NCBI GenBank assembly: GCA_900188465.1
Contig: FZPE01000002.1
Coordinates: forward strand, 563,489-627,488
Direction of reading: 5' to 3'
Source: Micrococcales bacterium KH10
GTDB lineage: Bacteria > Actinomycetota > Actinomycetes > Actinomycetales > Cellulomonadaceae
DNA: 64,000 nucleotides
Shown: positions 38,924 through 47,147 of the stretch, piece after piece
Position numbering within the stretch: the first letter of the stretch is position 1
How the letters are laid out: each line of letters starts with the position of its first letter
The notes under the pieces: generated by a model
Seen by the model: the letters and a program-made list of their open reading frames with translations, nothing else
What the model was told of the DNA's origin: nothing
Database searches by the model: none
Position numbers and translations under genes: made by a program

Positions 38924-39988
38924 TCACCCGTCGGTCGAGCCTGGTCGAGACCCCATACTCTCCTCGCGGTTTCGCCGGGTGGCAATCAGCGCGACACCAA
39001 GCGCGGCCGCGCCGACTCCCGCTGTGACGAAAATCATGCCAAAGGGTACTGACCCCACCAAGAGCGCCGGGAATAGTGCGACGGAGATGTTGTAACGGAT
39101 CATCTCAATGAACATGAAGTCGCTCAGCAGCACGAAGATATAAGGAGCGATGATCTCAACCGCCAGAATGACAGTGACTGCGACGCGTGGTTTGAGCAGG
39201 CGGGCAAGCCCCCAATAGAACGCGAACCGGCCGATGATCATGGTGGCCAGGGCGATAGCAAGGTCGGCAGAATCCCACACTATCGATCCGGTCGTCATGC
39301 TGGTCAGATCCGATGTGGCGATTGCGTTGAAGTGCAGCAGTCGGATCGTCTCGACGATCATTACGACGAGTGCCGTCAGGCCCGCGAACCAGACACCGGT
39401 GATCAGCAGCGCCCGGTCGGTCCGGTTGTAGCTCCAGGACGAGTTGCCCGCTGTTTCTTCGGCCGCTTGTTCCACCCCTGTCGGCACCGATACGGCGTCT
39501 GCTGGTGTCAGTGACGCGCCTCGTCGGCGGGCTACCCACACGAAGATCAAGGTGACGACGATGCCGATTCCGAACCACTGCATCAACGTGTAGGCCAGGC
39601 TGATAGTGGGGTCTTCCGGCCGTCCCAGCCCGTGTGACACGTTCCAGAGACGAGTGAAAGTGAAGTAGGTGCAGATCGCTTCAGTTGCGACGGCAGTCGC
39701 GATGGCGGCCGGTCCGCCCCGTGGTGCGAGTTGCGCGAAGACAGACACACGTGCCAGCGCCAGGATTCCCACCGTGACGATAGCGAGCAGCATGGCAGTC
39801 CAATGGTCGCTGTTCGCTTCACGAGGGGGAGCTTGCAGCACCGCAATGGCGAGCAGCGCCAACACCACCGAACCGACATAACCGATGGCGATCCAGCGGA
39901 CCGTGCCGGTGCGGGACGAGGCCTCTTGCAGCGCGGTGCCAGAGGGCTGCTCGTCGTCAATGTCTGAAACGGGTGTGGCCTGGTTCAT
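38924..39988 (-). CDS. Polytopic membrane protein, paralogue 2
   Basis: 354-aa integral membrane protein with about eight hydrophobic segments. I do not recognise the family. It shares layout and motifs with its upstream neighbour, for example GRFAFYWGLARLLKPRVAV here and GRMAFYWLPARYLSPRAAV there, and an ALARV/TLARL helix near the N-terminus. It starts 4 nt after the neighbour's stop, so the pair is one operon that arose by tandem duplication. The N-terminal 30 residues are polar and cytoplasmic. Confidence 0.75.
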   Translation of the reverse strand: MNQATPVSDIDDEQPSGTALQEASSRTGTVRWIAIGYVGSVVLALLAIAVLQAPPREANSDHWTAMLLAIVTVGILALARVSVFAQLAPRGGPAAIATAVATEAICTYFTFTRLWNVSHGLGRPEDPTISLAYTLMQWFGIGIVVTLIFVWVARRRGASLTPADAVSVPTGVEQAAEETAGNSSWSYNRTDRALLITGVWFAGLTALVVMIVETIRLLHFNAIATSDLTSMTTGSIVWDSADLAIALATMIIGRFAFYWGLARLLKPRVAVTVILAVEIIAPYIFVLLSDFMFIEMIRYNISVALFPALLVGSVPFGMIFVTAGVGAAALGVALIATRRNREESMGSRPGSTDG

Positions 39989-39992
39989 ACCG

Positions 39993-40913
39993 TCACATTA
40001 CTGTACGGGGTGCGAGGGCCTGTGATACTCGGACAATCAGTAGTGCTAGTGCGAGAGCCGCGACTCCGATGACGCCTGTGATGAGGAGCCATCCGGTGAC
40101 ACCAGGATGGCGCAGTACCTCGGGAATGAACCTGCTAAGCAAGGTATCAACCGGAGGGGTAAGTGCGCTGACACTGCGGCTCAAGACCGCATAGATCAGC
40201 CACAGCGGCAGGAATGTTTCAACCACGACAATGAGAGGCACCGCTGCACGTGGGGACAGATAGCGGGCGGGCAACCAGTAGAATGCCATCCGGCCTGCGA
40301 CGAGCAGTGCGACGAGTATGGCCGCGCGAATGTTGTCCCATAGCAACTCGGTGTTGGAGGGATAAGAGTAGAGAAAGTCCATCGGGGAAGGTTGAGGTCT
40401 GGAAGTGGAAAGGACTTGTACTGTGCCGCCGATGACTACCAAGAGGAGGTTCGTTGCCGCAATGATCAGACCGGTGCGGACGAGCGCCCGGTTACTTCTT
40501 CGCACTCGGGTAACACAGAGCAAGACGATGATGCCCAAGCCGAACCAGGCCATCGCTGTGACCGTGACTGACTGCGCTACCTCTAATCCTGAGGTGAAAT
40601 CGTCAACGCCCCGGTCTACGTGCACGGCGACTGCAATAGTGCATGCGAGTTCAGTGAGCATTGCGATAACCAGGCCAGCGATTCCGGTGCGCTGCGCTAA
40701 TCGATACAGCGTCACTAGTCGGGCGAGCGTGAGGATTGCCACCGTCGCCAGGACGAGCGCCACGATGTGTTGATAATCGTCGGCGGTGAATGAACTCGGC
40801 GGCGATAACGAAACGGATGTAACGAGTATGGCAAACGCCGCCCACGCCAGGCCGCCCATGACAACTCGGCGCCCTCTGATGTCGAGGCTTTGCGCGGGTG
40901 CCGACTGTGTCAT
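39993..40913 (-). CDS. Polytopic membrane protein, paralogue 1
   Basis: 306-aa membrane protein with about eight hydrophobic segments, homologous along its length to the downstream gene (shared AWFGLGIIV / QWFGIGIVV, and the GRMAFYW block). No catalytic motif is visible and no family is recognised. First gene of a two-gene operon. Palindromic repeat A2 lies just upstream of its promoter region. Confidence 0.75.
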   Translation of the reverse strand: MTQSAPAQSLDIRGRRVVMGGLAWAAFAILVTSVSLSPPSSFTADDYQHIVALVLATVAILTLARLVTLYRLAQRTGIAGLVIAMLTELACTIAVAVHVDRGVDDFTSGLEVAQSVTVTAMAWFGLGIIVLLCVTRVRRSNRALVRTGLIIAATNLLLVVIGGTVQVLSTSRPQPSPMDFLYSYPSNTELLWDNIRAAILVALLVAGRMAFYWLPARYLSPRAAVPLIVVVETFLPLWLIYAVLSRSVSALTPPVDTLLSRFIPEVLRHPGVTGWLLITGVIGVAALALALLIVRVSQALAPRTVM

Positions 40914-40961
40914 GTGGTCACACTACTGCACGGCGCGGCTACGGCCTGCCACCCGGCAAAA

Positions 40962-41023
40962 GTGGACAGGTTTTGTGTAAGTGGCCGGTAAACGCCCGGT
41001 CCACTTTTACAAAACTCGTCCAC
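40962..41023. repeat. Palindromic repeat family A, copy 2 (extended)
   Basis: Contains the family A core inverted (CGCCCGGTCCACTTTTAC) inside a larger, about 28-bp imperfect stem. GTGGACAGGTTTTGTGTAAG pairs with the strand ending AAAACTCGTCCAC. It lies in a divergent intergenic region. Confidence 0.75.
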
Positions 41024-41100
41024 AACCACGGCCTAGCGGTTCATCGGATGTCAGTGGTGTTCACCCCGCGATAGCGCTGTCCACCTGTCAGAATCGAGGG

Positions 41101-42195
41101 GTGACCACGACCGCCGCCGATGCCCCGACGCGAACTGATCGGGACCTGTTCGCTGACTTTCTACGGACTGTTGCACTGGGAGCGGTGGTTTTCGGCCACT
41201 GGATTATGGCCGCGATCTGGATCGATCACGACGGCCTGCACGCCGACAACGTGCTGAACCAGGCACCGTACCTGTGGCCACTGACCTGGGTCTTACTGCT
41301 TGTTCCACTGTTCTTCCTGGTCGGAGGATTCGTCAACGCGCATTCTCTGGCACGGGTAGAGGCCGCAGGCGGCAGTTACGGGACTTTCTTGCGCCGACGT
41401 CTCGGTGGGCTGCTACCGCCCATCGTGCCGTTCTTGATTGTTGTGGCTACCGGGGTCGGGCTCGCACTCGCGTGGGGAGCGCCTAGATCGCTAACCAGGG
41501 GCGTGGCCGTACTAGTGGTCATGCCGTTATGGTTTCTAGCCGTCTACGCGGTGTTAGCGCTGGTCACCAAGCCGATGCTGGCATTACACCGACGGTTTGG
41601 CTGGGGTGCGTGCGTGGTGATGGCGCTCGCAGCATGTGGATTTGATGCATTGCGTTTCGCGACGGAGCAGGCCTGGGTGGCTTTCCCCAACTACTTCCTG
41701 GTGTGGGGACTGGCGCAACAACTTGGATTCGCATACGGTGACGGTCGCTTGCTGCGGTTGCGCCACTCAATACTGGCGCTGTGGACGGCTTTGGCTATTG
41801 GGCTGTTGGCTCTGGCAGTGATGGTCGGACCCTGGCCGCCATCCATGGTGGGGTTGTCCGGTGAGCGTTCTAATTTTGCACCGCCAGCTGTTCCGGCGTT
41901 ATTGCTGATGCTGGCCCAGGTTCCACTGGTCTTGCTATTGCGAGGGAGGGTGAATCGGTGGCTTGCTCGTCCCAAGCCAGCGCGAATGCTCTCGATCGCT
42001 TCGGCAGTGGCAATGCCAGCATTCTTGTGGCACCTGCCGGTGTTGGTGGCTGTGACGGGATTGGCGTTATTGGCACGAGTGCCGTTCCCGCTGCCCGGGA
42101 GTGTCGTGTGGTGGGCTTCACGTCCGCTATGGCTTGCTGTGCTGGCGGGCGCGCTTGCTGGATTCTTGTGGGTGCTGGCGCGATTGCGGTCTTGA
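41101..42195 (+). CDS. Acyltransferase 3-family membrane protein
   Basis: 364-aa integral membrane protein with about ten hydrophobic segments. Opening RDLFADFLRTVALGAVVFGH has the Arg and His of acyltransferase-3 proteins, which O-acylate surface sugars or peptidoglycan. PLFFLVGGFVNAHSL and FLRRRLGGLLPP are the next conserved blocks. GTG 41101 is chosen because the protein similarity begins just after it; the frame continues upstream through repeat A2, which is unlikely to be coding. Substrate unknown. Confidence 0.8.
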   Translation: MTTTAADAPTRTDRDLFADFLRTVALGAVVFGHWIMAAIWIDHDGLHADNVLNQAPYLWPLTWVLLLVPLFFLVGGFVNAHSLARVEAAGGSYGTFLRRRLGGLLPPIVPFLIVVATGVGLALAWGAPRSLTRGVAVLVVMPLWFLAVYAVLALVTKPMLALHRRFGWGACVVMALAACGFDALRFATEQAWVAFPNYFLVWGLAQQLGFAYGDGRLLRLRHSILALWTALAIGLLALAVMVGPWPPSMVGLSGERSNFAPPAVPALLLMLAQVPLVLLLRGRVNRWLARPKPARMLSIASAVAMPAFLWHLPVLVAVTGLALLARVPFPLPGSVVWWASRPLWLAVLAGALAGFLWVLARLRS

Positions 42196-42227
42196 CACGC
42201 CATTGTCAAATGGCCATCTACTAATGG
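42192..42227 (+). promoter_or_regulatory. Promoter with overlapping palindromes before XRE gene
   Basis: TTGACA (42192-42197) overlaps the acyltransferase stop. GCCATT-GTC-AAATGGC (42199-42214) and GGCCAT-CTACT-AATGGC follow, covering the likely -10 (TACTAAT). This layout suggests autorepression by the XRE protein. Confidence 0.5.
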
Positions 42228-42262
42228 CTGACTAACCTGTTCTGGTCGGACACGGTTGAGTA

Positions 42263-42628
42263 ATGCCTGCTCCGAAGCCGATTGATCCGCTGGTGGCGAC
42301 TCGTTTTGGTGAGGTGCTGCAGTCATTGCGCGCCGAAAAAGGACTGGCGCAAGAAGAGGTGGCGCATCGAGCCAAGTTGAGCCGGAACTACTATCAGTTG
42401 CTCGAACAGGGGCTTTCTAGCCGGACCGGACGCACGCCGGCGAACCCGTCGTTGGCGGTGCTGATTGATCTGGCTCAGGCTTTCGACACGACGGCGGAAC
42501 GACTGGTCGCTGAAATCTTCGAACCGCATCCGGATGTGGACGTGGAGTGGCGCGGGCGCGATGGTTCCGGTGGGGGAAATGGTCGAGATGGCACTAGTTT
42601 CGGTGCGCACGACAGCCGTCGGCGCTGA
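42263..42628 (+). CDS. XRE-family helix-turn-helix regulator
   Basis: 121-aa DNA-binding protein. An HTH_3 domain spans about 13-80 (LQSLRAEKGLAQEEVAHRAK, LSRNYYQLLEQG). The C-terminus is Gly/Arg-rich and probably disordered. It lies directly upstream of the Fic gene and of an array of palindromes, so it is a good candidate to bind that array and its own promoter palindromes. Target assignment is inference. Confidence 0.85.
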   Translation: MPAPKPIDPLVATRFGEVLQSLRAEKGLAQEEVAHRAKLSRNYYQLLEQGLSSRTGRTPANPSLAVLIDLAQAFDTTAERLVAEIFEPHPDVDVEWRGRDGSGGGNGRDGTSFGAHDSRRR

Positions 42629-42643
42629 TTGAGTGGTGGCAGT

Positions 42644-42760
42644 GTGTGACATTCACGCGAAACAATGTCACACAAGTGCCATAAGAGTGACAATGTTTCG
42701 GAACAGTGTCACGGAACGTGAGTTTAAGTGACATTGTGGATGTGGCAATGTTTCGGAACA
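42644..42760. promoter_or_regulatory. Operator array upstream of Fic gene
   Basis: IR1 is GTGTGACATT/AATGTCACAC (42644-42673), perfect over 10 bp. IR2 is GTGACAATGTT-TCGG-AACAGTGTCAC (42687-42712) with one mismatch. A third set has GTGACATTGT (42728) and CAATGTTTCGGAACA (42746), a direct copy of IR2's centre. All share GTGACA/TGTCAC or AATGTTTCGGAACA. It looks like a multi-site repressor region. Confidence 0.65.
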
Positions 42761-43940
42761 GCGCGATGGGTGAACTTGTTGCTCTTCGTGGCAGTGACCC
42801 ATCACTAGGTGACTGGGAACATCAGGCGTTCATCCCGCATCCGTTGCCAGATGACTGCCCCCACCTAGCGCAGAGCACATTTCTTGCTGTTGCCGACGCT
42901 CGTGCTGCCTTGGCAGCACTCGACAGCACCGCACGACAACTCCCCAACCCCAGACTTTTGCGTATGCCCACCCTACGGCGCGAAGCGCACAGCACTTCCG
43001 AGCTCGAAGGAACATATGCTCCGCTTGCTCAGGTCCTTACCGCGGACGAGGAAAATCCCAAGAGTGCGGAACTTGTCGAGATCCTGAACTATGTAGCCAT
43101 GGCGAACAAGGGTTTTACCGCTGTTGAAGATGGGTGGCCGCTGACGTCGTCGTTTATCGCGGAACTGCAAGGTATCTACTTCGCAAGACTTCTAAGCAGC
43201 ATCAGTCGGGTCGGCTACGGGATACACCAGTGGTCATCGGTCGTCGTGCAAATGTGGAACCGGGCGCACTTCCAGTACACGCCGCCCGCGTTATTCCGCC
43301 ACCTCCCGGCCCTCAGCTTACTGCTGGTTTGGACGATCTTGTCCAGTGGATGCGAAAGGACCACCGGGGCGAATACGACCCAGTGGTGGCGGCCGGATTT
43401 GCCCATTATCAATTCGAGACCCTCCATCCTTTTATTGACGGCAATGGCCGCATTGGCCGATTCCTTATCGTGTTGCAGTTGCAATGGAGCGGGGTGTTGA
43501 GCGAACCAACGCTGACAATTTCACCTTGGTTTGAAGCGCGACGGGCTGAGTACTACGAACGGTTGCTTGCAGTCAGTACCGAAGGAGATTGGGACGGATT
43601 TCTGCGTTTCTTCGCGGAGGGGTGGGCGCACTCAGCGACTGATACACGCGAAGAAAGGTTGGCGCTCGTCCAGGTGCAAGCGGAACTGCACGATGTGGTG
43701 AGGACTTCACCACTACGAGCCGACAGCGTTCATGCGGTAGTTGACATAGCGGTCGCCAATCCAACCTTCACCGTGGGTCATGTGGCACAAGAACTGCGGT
43801 TGTCCTATGGACGGGCAAACAAGATCGTGGGTCAACTCGTTGACTTGGGGGTGCTCAAGGTTGTCGACCCCGATGCGTATCGGCGCCGATTTTTTGCTCC
43901 TCGGGTGCTTGAAACGCTGACCCGTCGGGGTCGGTCGTAG
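42748..43940 (+). pseudogene. Class II Fic AMP-transferase, frameshifted
   Basis: Fic-domain protein split by a -1 type frameshift at about 43170-43180. The first frame carries the N-terminus (ELVALRGSDPSLGDWEHQAF) with the inhibitory-helix motif STSELEG, up to SSFIAELQG. The second continues LLRKTSKQHQSGRLRDTPVV, then IPPPP, the intact active site HPFIDGNGRIGR and a C-terminal winged helix (VGHVAQELRLSYGRANKIVG). All key residues survive, so one lost base explains the split. Start is uncertain (GTG 42706, ATG 42748 or ATG 42766). Intact homologues AMPylate target proteins; this copy should be dead unless the shift is an error or is bypassed. Confidence 0.75.
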
Positions 43941-43971
43941 CGCGATTCCGCTGATCCCTCAGCGCCTGACA

Positions 43972-44709
43972 TCAGGTCGCATAATGTAAGGCCCGGTAGT
44001 ACTCGATGCGCTCGTGGTCGGGTGCAATGCCGTACTCGTCCCAAAACACTTCTTCATCGAAACTTTCGTAACTCCAGGACAGGGATAACGTGGCGACGGC
44101 CAAATCGGCCCAACGGTCGGCCACCCCAAGCCGGGCGACATCAACGGTCGCGGCGAATTCGCCGTCCGGGCTGAGCAGGGTATTTGGCGCACAGGCATCA
44201 CCGTGGCTAACGACGAGTTTATCCACTGGAGGAGCACTGGCCAGTAGTTCGGCGGCGACTTGTCGGTCGACATTGCTGGCCGCGAGACGATGCGGCACGC
44301 TCCAACTAAAGGGGCATCCGTCGATAGACAGCGAGTGGAGTTGCCGCAGGCCAGTGGCGATGGCACGCAGTGCTTGGTCAGCGTTTTCGGTCCATGGCGA
44401 GGTGACGGCGTTGGTGGTATCGGGGATGGCTTCAGTGACGAGCATTTCACTGGTTTTTGTTGCTCGATATTCGATGACGTGCGGTGCTGGATGTCGGCCG
44501 CCTAGCCAACGCAGTCGCTCGGCTTCTTCCCGCAGTGACTCGCCGGAGTCGATCGGGTTCCATTTGATGAAGCGTGAGGCGGGCTCGTTCGTGCGGGCGG
44601 TCAGTCCACCTGCGTTGTTGAGCCAGACCAGGGTGAGCGGGACGCCTTCGGCTGCGACGAGCAGATCATCCGGAACGACGGTGTCCGGTGGCGGAGGCCC
44701 TGCAATCAT
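43972..44709 (-). CDS. APH(3')-like aminoglycoside phosphotransferase
   Basis: About 245-aa kinase of the APH family. The catalytic loop is VVSHGDACAPNTLL with the HGD aspartate and downstream asparagine; the metal site is in TVDVARLGVADRWADLA, matching the FIDLGRLGVADRYQDLA type of APH(3'). ATG 44709 is preferred, with TAGCGT 7 nt upstream (leaderless); the longer frame to 44751 has no RBS. Real resistance activity cannot be claimed: divergent chromosomal APH-like kinases often have other substrates. Lies next to the Fic gene, convergent. Confidence 0.78.
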   Translation of the reverse strand: MIAGPPPPDTVVPDDLLVAAEGVPLTLVWLNNAGGLTARTNEPASRFIKWNPIDSGESLREEAERLRWLGGRHPAPHVIEYRATKTSEMLVTEAIPDTTNAVTSPWTENADQALRAIATGLRQLHSLSIDGCPFSWSVPHRLAASNVDRQVAAELLASAPPVDKLVVSHGDACAPNTLLSPDGEFAATVDVARLGVADRWADLAVATLSLSWSYESFDEEVFWDEYGIAPDHERIEYYRALHYAT

Positions 44710-44840
44710 GTGGGTCACGCTAGCAGCCGCGTTGCAGTGCCGTCTGGTCACCGCAGACCTGCGCTTAGCTGCAGCGCCCGGCCTGCGGTGTGGGGTTCAG
44801 GTCGTCGGGGTCTGAATCCTTCTTGAATGAAGCCGCACGA

Positions 44841-45428
44841 CTATGAGGCGTCCAGGTTCTGTGTTGCTGACGGATTGTCCTGATGATGCGACGCAGTGCG
44901 TGTGCTGGCAGCCTTACGACGAGCCAGGCTCTCGACGATGCTGGCCAGTAGCAGTCCAGCACCTGTCAGCAGGGCGATCAATAACAGGTCGGAATGCAGT
45001 CTCAGTTGCGCATTTTGCTGCGCGGCGGACTCGTCTAACTGCGTGGCCACAAGTTCGAGGTAATCGACTGTAGCCCAGCCCGCGACAACGGACTGCTGCG
45101 GTGCTCCTTGAGCGGCTGCGTCGTTGAGATTCTTGGCGGCCCTGATTGTGCTGATCTGTGACCCATAGTTGGTGGAGTCCCCTGTGCTCTGGGTCGCGCC
45201 GATCCACACGGTTAGGGCCATTGCCGCGCCGATGATGATCACGATCATCTTGAGGAGTGGAAAAATTGTGGCAGCTAAAGGGCTAGGTGACGCAGGCGTG
45301 GGTGTGTCCATTGCAGGTTCGGTCGCAACATCGTCGATGCCCGTTGGATCTGTGATCGGTACGTACGGCGTAGCGGCAGGTGTGTATGCCGGGGTTGTAT
45401 CCGGGGTGGGTGATTGTGGGTGCGTCAT
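44841..45428 (-). CDS. Two-span membrane protein, unknown
   Basis: 195-aa protein. The Pro/Thr-rich N-terminus (1-50) is followed by one membrane helix (IFPLLKMIVIIIGAAMALTVW), an 80-residue helical external or periplasmic segment, and a second helix (LLLIALLTGAGLLLASIVES) before a basic tail RRKAASTR. Family not recognised. No neighbour suggests a role. Confidence 0.6.
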   Translation of the reverse strand: MTHPQSPTPDTTPAYTPAATPYVPITDPTGIDDVATEPAMDTPTPASPSPLAATIFPLLKMIVIIIGAAMALTVWIGATQSTGDSTNYGSQISTIRAAKNLNDAAAQGAPQQSVVAGWATVDYLELVATQLDESAAQQNAQLRLHSDLLLIALLTGAGLLLASIVESLARRKAASTRTASHHQDNPSATQNLDAS

Positions 45429-45573
45429 GAAACGTCCTTGGTGTCCAGTTGAGAGAAAATGCCACTGTCCGGCTATGTGAGCCGAACGTGGTTTCCATTG
45501 ATGACGACAACCTATGTCGACCCTGTGACAAAGTAGATCATCGCCAACGAAGTGAATCTCGGAAGGAAGGTCA

Positions 45574-45789
45574 ATGCGGGTCTCCGCGAACTGCTACCAA
45601 CTGGGTGATGAGTGGATCATCGAGGTCCCCGAATGTCCCGGTACGGTGACCTCTGCCAAGACGTTCAAGGAGGTGCCGGAAGCAGTCGCGAATGCAGATG
45701 CACCAGTGCTGGATGTCGATCCTAGAACCGTCGAGGTCACCACACGGAAGATCCCGCGCCCTGGGTTGAACTGGCTGCCGACGGCGTAA
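45574..45789 (+). CDS. HicB-like small domain protein (orphan)
   Basis: 71-aa protein resembling the N-terminal domain of HicB antitoxins (YQLGDEWIIEVPECPGTVTS; EVPEAVANADAPVL). A strong RBS GGAAGGAAGG precedes the ATG. No HicA toxin gene (small dsRNA-binding-fold protein with a catalytic His) is visible on either side, and no C-terminal DNA-binding domain is attached. It may be an orphan antitoxin or a stand-alone member. Confidence 0.65.
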   Translation: MRVSANCYQLGDEWIIEVPECPGTVTSAKTFKEVPEAVANADAPVLDVDPRTVEVTTRKIPRPGLNWLPTA

Positions 45790-45899
45790 GCTGGCATGAC
45801 GGCCTGTGGATATCAGTCGCTGGAAGATCCTAGTTCGCTACGCTTAGATGGGACGGCGGTCAAGTGGATGCTTGGCCCACAGTGAACCGGAGGGGATTG

Positions 45900-46088
45900 A
45901 TGAGTCACGTAACGCAGAGTGACCTGTCTCGACGAGACAGGGCGATCATGGATGCCCGCCGTTCGTCCGAATTGGAAGGATCGCAAAGCACAGAAGCCAC
46001 ACGCCAAGATCAAGACGAGTACGTTCGAGGTGCCATTGATCTTCCACAACTAGGGCAGCGAGTGCGTGCACGATACGGCCTTGTGTGA
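45900..46088 (+). CDS. VbhA-like Fic antitoxin (orphan)
   Basis: 62-aa protein with the Fic-inhibitory motif (S/T)xxxE(G/N) in ARRSSELEGSQSTEA, then the VbhA-type continuation YVRGAIDLPQLGQRVRARYG. ATG 45900 is chosen for GGAGGGG 4 nt upstream. In class I systems this antitoxin is followed by its Fic toxin gene. Here only about 110 bp separate it from the next gene pair, and no Fic domain is seen there. The only Fic gene nearby is the class II copy at 42.7 kb, which has its own inhibitory helix. Confidence 0.6.
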   Translation: MSHVTQSDLSRRDRAIMDARRSSELEGSQSTEATRQDQDEYVRGAIDLPQLGQRVRARYGLV

Positions 46089-46178
46089 GCCACAACCCTC
46101 CATGGGACAACTCATCGCGCATGTGGCACAGCGTATTGCACAGTCGAGCCTCCTGCGGAACGTTCCCCAGAGGGTCAA

Positions 46179-46198
46179 ATGATGTAAAATTACATCAT
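46179..46198. promoter_or_regulatory. Operator and -10 of TA module 1
   Basis: ATGATGTAA-AA-TTACATCAT is a perfect 9-bp inverted repeat. It contains TAAAAT, 6 nt before ATG 46197. Antitoxin binding would block a leaderless transcript. Confidence 0.75.
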
Positions 46199-46454
46199 GA
46201 TGCGAACGCAAATTTCTCTAACGGAGGAGGACCGGCGTCTTCTGGATGCGGAAGCCGCGCGGACCGGCCGATCAATTTCGGCGTTGATCCGTACTGCCGT
46301 CGCCCATACCTATGGCAACCAGCGAGACATCGATCGTGACCTGCAGGCGATCGATGCGTCGTTTGGCGCATGGCGCGACCGCGACTTTGATGGGGCCGAA
46401 TACGTTGAGAGCATGCGCTCTGGTGATCGGTTGAGTCGGGGCTGCATGCAATGA
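46197..46454 (+). CDS. vapB: Ribbon-helix-helix antitoxin (VapB-like), module 1
   Basis: 85-aa antitoxin. The N-terminus MRTQISLTEEDRRLLDAEAA is a CopG/RHH beta-strand and helix; the C-terminal DFDGAEYVESMRSGDRL region is the likely toxin-wrapping tail. ATG 46197 and ATG 46200 are both possible; there is no SD, but TAAAAT is 6 nt upstream. It overlaps the PIN toxin by 4 nt and probably represses through the palindrome at its own start. Confidence 0.85.
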   Translation: MMRTQISLTEEDRRLLDAEAARTGRSISALIRTAVAHTYGNQRDIDRDLQAIDASFGAWRDRDFDGAEYVESMRSGDRLSRGCMQ

Positions 46455-46828
46455 ACTCGCTTGTCGACACGTCAGTTCTTATCGATGTGCTCCGCGGTAA
46501 GGACGAGGCTGCTCAAGTGCTGCGCGGAGCACTTTCTAATGGCCCGTTGCACGCCAGCGAGGTGACTCGTCTGGAAGTACTCGCGGGGATGCGATCCGGC
46601 GAAGAAGAGGCGACGTACCGGATACTTTCGATCCTGACCTGGCACCCGCTTGATGAGTCGATAGCTGATACTGCGGGTGAACTCGGACGACAATGGCTGC
46701 CGAGCCACCGTGGCATTGATTCCGCGGACCTTGCAATCGCAGCAACCGCCTCCACGCTCAACGCACAATTGCTTACGCGAAACGTGAAGCACTTCCCCAT
46801 GTTCAGCGGGCTGAGCGCTCCCTACTAG
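46451..46828 (+). CDS. vapC: PIN-domain toxin (VapC-like), module 1
   Basis: 125-aa PIN ribonuclease. The acidic residues are D6 in SLVDTSVLIDVLRG, E about 42 in ASEVTRLEVLAG, and D about 97 in GIDSADLAIAATA. Such toxins usually cleave tRNA or rRNA when freed from their antitoxin. ATGA overlap with the antitoxin gene gives coupling. All catalytic acids are present, so it is likely active. Confidence 0.9.
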   Translation: MNSLVDTSVLIDVLRGKDEAAQVLRGALSNGPLHASEVTRLEVLAGMRSGEEEATYRILSILTWHPLDESIADTAGELGRQWLPSHRGIDSADLAIAATASTLNAQLLTRNVKHFPMFSGLSAPY

Positions 46829-47147
46829 AAGGTTTTATTACTTCGAATCAAGCGGGGCTTCATAGTAGTTGTGCGAGCCTGGACCTTCCGATATCGCTAA
46901 GCCGTTTGGCGCTAGACAGATTCGGATCACGGTTTAGGGAGTAGAGCCGCAGCCTGCCAGAACCCTATGACATTCGCTAAACAACGCTGTGACGTGGCAC
47001 CTTGCATTGCAAAGAGGTGAAACGATTTTGGAGTTATCGCCTGCTTTGCAACTAAGATCACAAAGGACGTTGGCAAGTTTCGTTGAGTGATGTCGTGTTC
47101 ATCACGACCGCAGCGAGCGTACATGGTCCGAAGGGTGGTAATGATCA
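46829..47147. other. Intergenic region upstream of the restriction locus
   Basis: 319 bp with no supportable gene. It has TTGCAAAG/CTTTGCAA (47007-47014 and 47044-47051) and GTCGTG-TTCAT-CACGAC (47092-47108), which may be operator or leader structures. AAGGGTGG (47131) is a fair RBS for the next gene. It marks the boundary between TA module 1 and the restriction locus. Confidence 0.5.

Noticed and set aside
43972-44709. Acquired aminoglycoside-resistance cassette
   Set aside because: APH motifs are present, but there is no integron, insertion sequence or other mobile element beside it, and the sequence looks like a divergent chromosomal homologue.
46829-47147. tRNA gene or att site at the island boundary
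   Set aside because: No tRNA arms or direct repeat flanking the island could be found by eye.
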